A DNA stretch of 64,000 bases from contig JADIYI010000008.1 of NCBI GenBank assembly GCA_016705365.1, positions 2,108,001 to 2,172,000 on the forward strand, read 5' to 3'. The translations under genes and the position numbers were made by a program. Numbering within the stretch: the first letter of the stretch is position 1; each line of letters starts with the position of its first letter. The notes beneath the pieces are model-generated. The model had not been told where the DNA came from. It made no database searches and saw only the letters and a program-made list of their open reading frames with translations. Source of the stretch: Gammaproteobacteria bacterium (GTDB lineage Bacteria; Pseudomonadota; Gammaproteobacteria; Pseudomonadales; UBA5518). Below, piece after piece: positions 7,544 to 14,424 of the stretch.

Positions 7544-9160
7544 ATGCGGGAACGCAATGAATTCATCCTCGCCGACCTGATTTCGTTGCGGGCGGAACAG
7601 AAGCCGGATCTCGATGTACTGACTTTCGAGCACTACAGCCTCGATGACGGCGCGAGCGCGGACGAGGTCCGGACCTACGCCGATCTGTTCACCAACGCCA
7701 ATCGCCTGGCGGCCTGGCTGCTGGCGCGCGGCATGCGCCGCGGCGAACGTTTCGTGATCATGCTGCGCAACCATCCGGAATTCGTCGAGGCGATGATCGC
7801 GGCCTCGATGACCGGAACCGTGTTCGTGCCGGTCGATCCACGCACGCGTGCCGACAAGATCGCGTTCATGGTCAACAATTCGGGCAGTCGCGGCGTGGTG
7901 TGCGCCGGCTACAATTTCGCCGAGGTCGAACAGGCGCGCCGCTCGTGTCCGGCGCTCGAATGGTCGTTGCTGCTGGAACCCGAAGCAGGGCAGGCTGAAG
8001 CAGCCGCCTGGCATATCGATCCGCTGCACGAAGTGCTGGCGGCGGCGGTACCCACGGTGCAGATGGCAGCGGTCACGCTGAGCGATCCGATCCAGATCAT
8101 CTACACCTCCGGCACCACCGGAGACCCCAAGGGTATCGTCGGCAACAACCAGCGCTTCGGCGGCACCGGCATGATGGGTTTCGTGTTTGGCTACCAGCCC
8201 GACGAGCGGCCCTATACCGGGCTCTCGTTCACCCACAACAATGCCCAGGCCACCGCGCTGTGCCCGTCGCTCTACGGCGGCCATCGCGCGGTGTTCAGCC
8301 GCAAGTTCACCAAGTCGAAACTCTGGGATATCTGCCGCCGCTACGGCTGCACCTCGTTCTCGTTGCTCGGCGGCATGGCGACCGCGGTCTACAGCGAACC
8401 ACCACGTGCGGACGATGCCGCCAACCCGGTGCGCCTGGTGATCAGCGGCGGGATGCCGGCGGCGATCTGGGAGGCATTCGAGCGGCGTTTCGATGTGCGG
8501 ATCTTCGAGATATACGGCGCCAGCGATGGCGGTGGCATGGCCTTCAACGCACCCGGCCAGGGCCCGGTCGGCTCGTTCGGCAAACCCTTGCCCGGTTACG
8601 CGATGAAAATTCTCGATGACGCGGGCAATGAATGCCCGCCCGGCGTGGTGGGCGAGATCTGCTGCGGACCCGCCGAGGGCAGCGATGTTTCGGTGGCGGT
8701 CGAGTATTTCGCCAATCCCGAGGCCTCGCAGCGCAAGCTGCGCGACGGCTGGAACAGAAGCGGCGACATGGGTCATGCGGATGCCGCTGGCTGGCTGTTC
8801 TTCGATTACCGCAAGGGCGGGGGAATCCGCCATAACGGGGATTTCATCAACACCAGCTACGTCGAGAAAGTGGTGGCCGAGTGCCCCCTGGTGGACGATG
8901 TCTACGTGTATGGCGTGAGCGCGCTGTCCGGGGCGCCGGGCGAGAAGGACGTGGTTGCGGCAGTCGTGGCGCGTACGGGACAGGAATTCGATGCGGCGGC
9001 GGTGTTTGCGCATTGCCGCGCCGGTCTCGAGCCGAATTTCGTGCCCGGCTACCTGCAACTGGTCGACGAGATTCCCAAGACCGCATCCGAGAAGCCACAG
9101 GAGCGCTTCCTGCTGGAGCAGTTCCGCCGTGAGGCTGCGAATGTGTTTGCGAGCCGCTGA
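7544..9160 (+). CDS. AMP-forming acyl-CoA synthetase/ligase (ANL superfamily)
   Basis: 538 residues. The phosphate-binding motif YTSGTTGDPKG lies at about 186-196, the IYGASDGGGMAF motif at about 322-333, and the GDMGHAD hinge-type motif near 407. It would activate a carboxylic acid with ATP and load it on CoA. The overall pattern resembles crotonobetaine/carnitine-CoA ligase-like members rather than long-chain FadD. The C-terminal catalytic Lys region (EIPKTASEKPQERF) is present. It starts 18 bp after the thiolase stop and is presumably the entry step for the operon's substrate, which cannot be named from sequence. Confidence 0.88.
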   Translation: MRERNEFILADLISLRAEQKPDLDVLTFEHYSLDDGASADEVRTYADLFTNANRLAAWLLARGMRRGERFVIMLRNHPEFVEAMIAASMTGTVFVPVDPRTRADKIAFMVNNSGSRGVVCAGYNFAEVEQARRSCPALEWSLLLEPEAGQAEAAAWHIDPLHEVLAAAVPTVQMAAVTLSDPIQIIYTSGTTGDPKGIVGNNQRFGGTGMMGFVFGYQPDERPYTGLSFTHNNAQATALCPSLYGGHRAVFSRKFTKSKLWDICRRYGCTSFSLLGGMATAVYSEPPRADDAANPVRLVISGGMPAAIWEAFERRFDVRIFEIYGASDGGGMAFNAPGQGPVGSFGKPLPGYAMKILDDAGNECPPGVVGEICCGPAEGSDVSVAVEYFANPEASQRKLRDGWNRSGDMGHADAAGWLFFDYRKGGGIRHNGDFINTSYVEKVVAECPLVDDVYVYGVSALSGAPGEKDVVAAVVARTGQEFDAAAVFAHCRAGLEPNFVPGYLQLVDEIPKTASEKPQERFLLEQFRREAANVFASR

Positions 9161-9171
9161 AACACGTTGCC

Positions 9172-10167
9172 GTGCGTTTCGTCAGCCTTGGCGAACAGGA
9201 TGAGCCATTTCACGAACCACTGGATCCGCAGGCCGTCGAAAAAGTCTGCGGGGAAGCATTCGGCAGCGCGACGCGGATCAGCGACTGCCGGCAGATCGCC
9301 GGCGGCCAACTCAATGCCGTTTACCGGATCGCCTTCGCCCAACGCGCCCCGGTGGTGTTGCGCCTGGGGCCGCCCGCCGGAGCGCCGTTGCTGCGCCATG
9401 AACAGGCCCTGCTGCAACGCGAAGCGGCGCTGCAACCACTGCTGGCCGATGCCTGCCCCCTGATTCCAAAACTTCTTCACCAGGATTTTACCTGTGCCAC
9501 GCTGGAGCGCCCGCTGCTGCTGCTCGAATACCGCGGCGGTGCGCGCTGGGACCGGGTGGGCGAGCGCATTCCGGTGCGCGCCGCGCACGCGCTATGGATG
9601 CAGTTCGGTGATGCAGTACGCAACCTGCATGAACTGCAGGGCAGTGTGTTCGGCTTCCCGCCACCGGCGCAGGGCTGGAGCAGCCATGCGCAATGGCTGA
9701 TTCACCTGGTCGATGAACTGGCGCTCGACCTCGAGCAGTGCGGCATCGCGGTGGCGGGCCTGGCGCGTTTTCGCGAACAACTGCGTGCCTGCCGTGCGCA
9801 ACTCGAATTGTCGCAGCCCCCGCGCCTGGTGCATGGCGATCTGTGGCCGCGCAACGTGCTGGTGGAGCAGCACGACGACGGGTGGCGGATCAGCGCGATC
9901 CTCGATGCCGAGCGGGCATTCTGGGGCGAACCGGCAGCGGAGTGGATTTTCGGATTCCTGGATCTTCCGCAGGCTTTCTGGGAAGCCTATGGCACACGGC
10001 TCGACCCGCAGCACCTCGATGGCGATCTGCTGCTGCGCTCGCGCGTCTACCAGGCGCGCGGTGCGCTGCAGTTGATCCTCGAGTGCGACCGTAGCGGTGT
10101 CGATGCGGGCTTTGCACACGAGAACTTCCGCATCGCGACGGAGCAGTTGTATCGGTTGCGTGAATAA
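9172..10167 (+). CDS. Aminoglycoside-phosphotransferase-like (APH family) kinase
   Basis: 331 residues with a GTG start 11 bp after the CoA-ligase gene. The catalytic loop LVHGDLWPRNVLV is at about 219-231 (Asp of HGD, downstream Asn), and the metal-binding ILDAERAFWGEP follows at about 243-254. This is the APH/choline-kinase/fructosamine-kinase fold. In catabolic operons such genes often sit beside acyl-CoA dehydrogenases, where they phosphorylate hydroxylated acyl intermediates for elimination (the ACAD10/11 principle). It could therefore activate a hydroxy-acyl substrate here. Antibiotic resistance is unlikely given the context. Confidence 0.8.
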   Translation: MRFVSLGEQDEPFHEPLDPQAVEKVCGEAFGSATRISDCRQIAGGQLNAVYRIAFAQRAPVVLRLGPPAGAPLLRHEQALLQREAALQPLLADACPLIPKLLHQDFTCATLERPLLLLEYRGGARWDRVGERIPVRAAHALWMQFGDAVRNLHELQGSVFGFPPPAQGWSSHAQWLIHLVDELALDLEQCGIAVAGLARFREQLRACRAQLELSQPPRLVHGDLWPRNVLVEQHDDGWRISAILDAERAFWGEPAAEWIFGFLDLPQAFWEAYGTRLDPQHLDGDLLLRSRVYQARGALQLILECDRSGVDAGFAHENFRIATEQLYRLRE

Positions 10168-10197
10168 GTGGGCACGTGGGGAAACAAGGGAAAAGGA

Positions 10198-10239
10198 GGA
10201 CGGTAATTCGCTCGATCCGTCGGTTCGAATGCGCCGTCC
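10198..10239. terminator. Hairpin in the convergent gap (possible bidirectional terminator)
   Basis: GGACGG (10198-10203) pairs with CCGTCC (10234-10239), and the inner ATTCG (10206-10210) pairs with CGAAT (10226-10230). It lies between the convergent kinase gene and the histone-like gene. There is no long T-tract, so the terminator role is a positional inference. Confidence 0.4.
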
Positions 10240-10248
10240 CCTTGAATA

Positions 10249-10674
10249 TTACTTGGCAGCCGCCCGCTTCACCGCTTTCTTTTTCGCGGATTTCCGGGCC
10301 GGCTTCACGGTTTCGCGTACCGCGTTTTCCGCTTTCTTCGTTGCCCGCTTGACGCTGGCGATTCCCTTGTCCAGTTGCATGCCGGGGGTCGGAGACTTGC
10401 GTGCCGCAGGCTTCTTCGGGCTGACCGCCTTCTCGACCTTGGCCGCGGCTTTCTTCACTCCCGTTGCCACTGTCTTGACCTGTCGCTTGACGTTGCGTTC
10501 GGCCTTGTTCGTATCGGACTTCAGTCCGGCCCGAATGGCCTTCGTCTTGCGCTCAACCGTAACCTGGGCATCGTGCACCTTTTTCCGGGCAATGCGGGTA
10601 CCCTTCTTGATCTCGCGCCGGGCAAGCTCGACCGCGTCATCAATACGATCCATCAGGCCGGGTTTCTTCGCCAT
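10249..10674 (-). CDS. Lys/Ala-rich histone H1-like basic protein
   Basis: 141 residues, very rich in Lys, Ala, Arg and Val, with repeated KKAAAK, KRATKKAEN and KSAKKKAVKRAAAK type segments in the C-terminal half. The N-terminal half (about 8-50) is an amphipathic helix with alternating charges. This is the composition of bacterial histone H1-like/AlgP-type DNA-binding proteins, which compact DNA nonspecifically through a disordered basic tail. No enzymatic motif is present. It is alone on the minus strand, 150 bp from the next gene. Low-complexity composition prevents a firmer family name. Confidence 0.75.
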   Translation of the reverse strand: MAKKPGLMDRIDDAVELARREIKKGTRIARKKVHDAQVTVERKTKAIRAGLKSDTNKAERNVKRQVKTVATGVKKAAAKVEKAVSPKKPAARKSPTPGMQLDKGIASVKRATKKAENAVRETVKPARKSAKKKAVKRAAAK

Positions 10675-10824
10675 TGAACTATCCTCTTTGATCAGCGGGC
10701 GGGAAGTATTTCAGTATGAGCGCCGGCAAACTGCCACGCCAATAGCATTTGCATGATCTGGGTCATGGAAACCAAGCGGACAGGAACAGGGGGCAGTGCG
10801 CTCGACCCGTCCTCGCAACTGCGC

Positions 10825-11733
10825 TCACAAATTCCGCGCGGCAAATGTATCGCACTGCGCGAGATCACCGGAGTCGAAGCCCTTGCGGAACCAGCGCGCA
10901 CGCTGCTCGGAACTGCCGTGGGTGAAGCTGTCGGGAATCACGTATCCCTGCGATTGTTTCTGCAGCCGGTCATCGCCGATCGCGGTGGCTGCCCTCAGCG
11001 CCTCGTCCAGGTCGCCGGGCTCGAGCAGTTGCCGTTCGCGGTTTGCCTGGTGTCCCCAGAAACCCGCGAAGCAGTCGGCCTGGAGTTCCTGGCGTACCGA
11101 TAGCTGATTGATCCGCGCCTCGCTCGCGCCGCGGCCTGCCTGCTGCACTTCCTGCGCAATGCCGAGCAGCGTCTGCACATGGTGCCCGACCTCGTGGGCA
11201 ATCACATAGGCCTGCGCGAAATCGCCCGGTGCGCCGTGACGATCTTTCAGATCGTCGTAAAACGACAGGTCGATATACACCTTGTGATCGGCGGGGCAAT
11301 AGAAAGGCCCCATGGCGGCCTGCGCATTGCCGCATGCTGAGCGCACCGCGCCGGTGAACATCACCAGCCGGGGTTCCTCGTAGCGCTTGCCCATCTGCTC
11401 GAATGCGACGCGCCAGGTGTCTTCGGTATCCGCCAGCACCACGGAGACGAATTCCGCGAGCTGCTGCTCGGCCGCATTGGGCGTGTATTTGCCGTCCGGC
11501 GCTTGCGCGACGGTCGAACCGCCTTGAAGCATCGCTCCGGGGTCGATACCGACCAGTCTGGCGCCGACATAGGCCAAGATCACGAAACCGAGCAGGTAGC
11601 GTCCGCCACGGGTGCGCAACAACATGGGCAGCAAACGCAGCAGGACCAACGGCGCCGCGCCTGCCATGCGCGCTCCCGAGGAACCTCTCAGATCATCGAT
11701 ATTGTCGCTGCGCCGTCCGTCTTTCCACCGCAT
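10825..11733 (-). CDS. ypfJ: YpfJ-type neutral zinc metallopeptidase, membrane anchored
   Basis: 302 residues. The cytoplasmic N-terminus starts MRWKDGRRSDNIDD, characteristic of YpfJ proteins, followed by one transmembrane helix (about 38-62, YLLGFVILAYVGARLVG). The catalytic motif HEVGHH (HExxH class) lies near residue 180 in a segment reading AYVIAHEVGHHVQTLLGI, and QELQADCFAGFWGH (about 213-226) supplies the third-ligand region. The length is normal. Physiological substrate is unknown for the family. It is monocistronic and divergent from the nos region. Confidence 0.9.
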   Translation of the reverse strand: MRWKDGRRSDNIDDLRGSSGARMAGAAPLVLLRLLPMLLRTRGGRYLLGFVILAYVGARLVGIDPGAMLQGGSTVAQAPDGKYTPNAAEQQLAEFVSVVLADTEDTWRVAFEQMGKRYEEPRLVMFTGAVRSACGNAQAAMGPFYCPADHKVYIDLSFYDDLKDRHGAPGDFAQAYVIAHEVGHHVQTLLGIAQEVQQAGRGASEARINQLSVRQELQADCFAGFWGHQANRERQLLEPGDLDEALRAATAIGDDRLQKQSQGYVIPDSFTHGSSEQRARWFRKGFDSGDLAQCDTFAARNL

Positions 11734-12192
11734 TCCCGTTACTCCTCGGCCGTGAATCAGCCCTCGGGCTGACAGGCGCTCGCCATTGTCCGCCGGAAGC
11801 GCGCTTCACAACAATGGGTCGGGGTTCGCGGATGCGCCGCGGTCGCGGGCACATTCGACAATATCTCGAACGCCTCGTTCATCGTGATTGAAATGCTTGG
11901 GGTGGCTCCGCAGCACTTAGCCCAGGGTGAAATTGAATACGCCTCATGACACAATGATGGTACTCTCAGCGTTGAATGCCGCTACAGTATGCGACACGGG
12001 GCGCCTCGTTGCATGAGGCTTGCCGGGTTGCATTGCGTATCAGGTCTGAATGTGCTTCGCTACTGTGCGGGGGCGTCAAATTGACACGGCGACCCGCCAA
12101 TCCGCCCCCGACGATTGTTCACGGTGTGGATAGCAGGTTTCCATCCATGAACCGAGAGACAGCCGTTAACTGAACCAGGAAGCGAGGCAACC
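11734..12192. other. 459-bp non-coding region between ypfJ and nosZ
   Basis: The region should hold the promoters of the two divergent genes. I looked for an FNR/DNR-type TTGAT-N4-ATCAA box, which commonly controls nosZ, and found none; the nearest stretch (TTGCGTATCAG around 12034) has only partial symmetry. A small inverted repeat GCCTC-7 nt-GAGGC sits at 12003-12019. The nosZ ribosome site GGAAGCGAGG (12178-12187) is clear. Short open frames here lack credible codon use. Confidence 0.5.
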
Positions 12193-14136
12193 ATGACACA
12201 GGACGATAGCGACAAAACCGATATGCAACCCGACCTGGGGCGGAGAAAATTCCTGAATACCGCCGCACTGGTGGGGCTTTCCGGTGCGGGGCTTTCGGCG
12301 GGCCTGACTGCCTGCAACAAGGACTCAGCTCCCACGGCAGGTGCGCCCGGCGCCCCAACGGCCCACTCGGAGGCACCCGAATTCGGCAAGTACGAGGTGC
12401 CACCTGGCCAGCTCGATGAATATTATTCATTCTCCAGTGGTGGCCATTCCGGCGAGGTACGTATCTATGGCTTGCCATCCGGCCGCGAACTGAAGCGTAT
12501 TCCGGTATTCAACATGGACTGCCTGGTGGGCTGGGGCATCACCAACGAATCCAAGGCCATTCTCGGCACCAAGCCCGACGGCACGCCGAAATACACCACT
12601 GGCGACACGCACCACGTCCACCAGTCCTACACCGACGGCACTTACGACGGCAAGTACATGTTCGTCAACGACAAGATCCATGCACGCCTGGCGCGCGTCC
12701 GCATGGACACCATGGAATGCGACAAGATCACCGAACTGCCCAACGTCCAGGGCTTTCACGGTACGTTTACCGATAAACGCGACCCGGTCGATTCCAGCAT
12801 CAACTACACCACCCGGGTATTCTGCGGCGCCGAGTTCTCGATTCCGCTGCCCAACGACGGGCGCGATGTGGATGATCCGGGCAAGTACAAGTCAATGTTC
12901 ACCTGTGTCGACTCCAACACCATGGAGCCCCGCTGGCAAGTGATGATCGACGGTAACTGCGATCTGGTGGCGAGTTCGTATGACGGTAAGCTGACCTGCA
13001 CCAACCAGTACAACACCGAGAATGCCATCCATTACGAAGACATGATGGCAAACGAAATGGATGCCTGCCTGTTCTTCAACGTGGCACGCATCGAAGAGGC
13101 GGTTCAGGCCGGCAAGACGATCACCATTGGCAGTTCCAAGGTGCCGGTGGTGGACGGCACGCGCGAATCCAACAAGGACCCGAAGACCGCGCTGACCTGT
13201 TACGTGCCGATACCGAAGAACCCGCACGGCGTGAACATCAGCCCGGACGGCAAATATTACGCCTGCTCGGGCAAGCTTTCGCCGACGGCTTCGGTGATCG
13301 AGCACGCTCTGGTGCTGAAATGGTTCGATGGCGAACTGGCCAACGCGCGCGACACCGTGGTCGCAGAACCCGAAATCGGTCTGGGGCCACTGCACACCGG
13401 GTTCGACAACAAGGGCAATGCCTACACCACGCTGTTTCTCGACAGCCAGATTGTGAAGTGGAACGTGGAAGCCGCGATCAAGTCGTTCAATGGCGACAGC
13501 AATGCCAATGTGGTGGTGGACCGCATCGACGTCCATTACCAGCCGGGGCATGGTTTCACCTCGATGGGCGAAACCCGTGAAGCCGATGGCCGCTACTTCA
13601 TTTCGGACAACAAGTTCTCCAAGGACCGTTTCCTGCCCGTCGGCCCGCTCCATGCCGAGACCGCGCAGATGATCGACATCAGCGGTGACAAGATGATACT
13701 GGTGGCCGACCATGCGGTGTACTCGGAGCCGCACGACTCGATCATCGTCCGTCGCGACATCATCAAGACGCGTCAGATATACGATATGGACGAGTTCCCG
13801 CTGGCGGTAAAAGACCCGGCCGAATCAGGCGTTTTCCGTGACGGCAAGAAAGTGACCGTCAAGCTCACCAGCCAGGCGCCGACCTTCAGCCTGCGGGAAT
13901 TCAAGGTCAAGAAAGACGATGAAGTGACCATCATTTTGACCAACCACGACAAGGTGGAGGATCTGACACACGGCTTTGCCATTCCGCAATACGATATCAA
14001 CTTTCTCGTCAACCCGCAGGAGACCAAGTCGGTCACCTTCAAGGTCGACAAGCCCGGGGTCTACTGGTGTTACTGCACCAACTTCTGTCACGCCCTGCAC
14101 CTGGAAATGCGCAGCCGCATGATCGTCGAGGCCTGA
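12193..14136 (+). CDS. nosZ: Nitrous-oxide reductase NosZ (clade I-like, Tat-exported)
   Basis: 647 residues. Periplasmic multicopper enzyme reducing N2O to N2. The N-terminus has a twin-arginine signal (GRRKFLNTAAL, Arg17-Arg18). The N-terminal propeller carries the CuZ histidines, including DTHHVH (His140, 141, 143). The C-terminal cupredoxin domain has all the CuA side-chain ligands: His593, Cys628, Cys632, His636 and Met639, with spacing identical to the Pseudomonas stutzeri enzyme. The residue that supplies the backbone-carbonyl ligand is Asn630 instead of the usual Trp, and an extra Cys626 precedes it. It is the first gene of the operon, before nosR, reversing the common nosR-nosZ order. 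Confidence 0.97.
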   Translation: MTQDDSDKTDMQPDLGRRKFLNTAALVGLSGAGLSAGLTACNKDSAPTAGAPGAPTAHSEAPEFGKYEVPPGQLDEYYSFSSGGHSGEVRIYGLPSGRELKRIPVFNMDCLVGWGITNESKAILGTKPDGTPKYTTGDTHHVHQSYTDGTYDGKYMFVNDKIHARLARVRMDTMECDKITELPNVQGFHGTFTDKRDPVDSSINYTTRVFCGAEFSIPLPNDGRDVDDPGKYKSMFTCVDSNTMEPRWQVMIDGNCDLVASSYDGKLTCTNQYNTENAIHYEDMMANEMDACLFFNVARIEEAVQAGKTITIGSSKVPVVDGTRESNKDPKTALTCYVPIPKNPHGVNISPDGKYYACSGKLSPTASVIEHALVLKWFDGELANARDTVVAEPEIGLGPLHTGFDNKGNAYTTLFLDSQIVKWNVEAAIKSFNGDSNANVVVDRIDVHYQPGHGFTSMGETREADGRYFISDNKFSKDRFLPVGPLHAETAQMIDISGDKMILVADHAVYSEPHDSIIVRRDIIKTRQIYDMDEFPLAVKDPAESGVFRDGKKVTVKLTSQAPTFSLREFKVKKDDEVTIILTNHDKVEDLTHGFAIPQYDINFLVNPQETKSVTFKVDKPGVYWCYCTNFCHALHLEMRSRMIVEA

Positions 14137-14144
14137 GCAACACC

Positions 14145-14174
14145 CGCCCTTCTCCAGGAAACACGGGAGGGGCG
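14145..14174 (+). repeat. GC-rich hairpin after nosZ
   Basis: CGCCCTTCTC (14145-14154) can pair with GGGAGGGGCG (14165-14174), giving about ten pairs including two G-U, with a ten-nt loop. No T-tract follows. It could attenuate or protect the 3' end of the nosZ message, uncoupling NosZ dosage from nosRDFYL. Confidence 0.45.
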
Positions 14175-14179
14175 ATTCG

Positions 14180-14195
14180 ATCGCTCATGAGCGAT
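14180..14195. repeat. 16-bp perfect palindrome in the nosZ-nosR gap
   Basis: ATCGCTCATGAGCGAT is a perfect dyad with no spacer, and flanking TC/GA bases extend the symmetry with one mismatch. It lies 230 bp before nosR and just after the nosZ hairpin. It may be a regulator binding site; it does not match the FNR consensus. Confidence 0.4.
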
Positions 14196-14383
14196 TGAAA
14201 AATCCTGGATACGATTTCGACGATCCCGGACTGAATGGCAGGTGCTTGAATTCGTTCATGGCGGGTTCGTCGGTTTGCCTCAAGGCAGTCGGTTCGAAGC
14301 GCAGAGCGAAGCAACTTGTTCGATGCTCCATCAGTTCGAGCCGTGGGGGACGCCCGGATGTTTTATAGTGATTGAGTTCGAGC

Positions 14384-14404
14384 GGCGGTAATCTCCGAAC
14401 CGCC
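14384..14404 (+). repeat. Small stem-loop just upstream of nosR
   Basis: GGCGGT (14384-14389) and ACCGCC (14399-14404) are perfect complements around a 9-nt loop, ending 20 bp before the nosR ATG. It could act on nosR translation or be a regulator half-site pair. The 288-bp nosZ-nosR gap otherwise shows no gene. Confidence 0.3.
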
Positions 14405-14424
14405 TTGCAACTGGCCGGAGTTTC

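Noticed and set aside
6848..9058. A 736-codon minus-strand open frame opposite the thiolase and CoA-ligase genes
   Set aside because: Composition is typical of antisense frames in high-GC DNA, and both plus-strand genes carry complete catalytic motifs.
9172..10167. Antibiotic-resistance kinase
   Set aside because: It has the APH fold, but lies in a catabolic operon next to CoA-ligase and ACAD genes; resistance would be an overcall.
12034..12047. Possible FNR/DNR box upstream of nosZ
   Set aside because: Only a partial half-match to TTGAT-N4-ATCAA; the second half-site is wrong. I do not report it as a feature.
11976..12173. Small ORF in the ypfJ-nosZ gap
   Set aside because: No ribosome site, no homology pattern and it overlaps the region expected to hold promoters.
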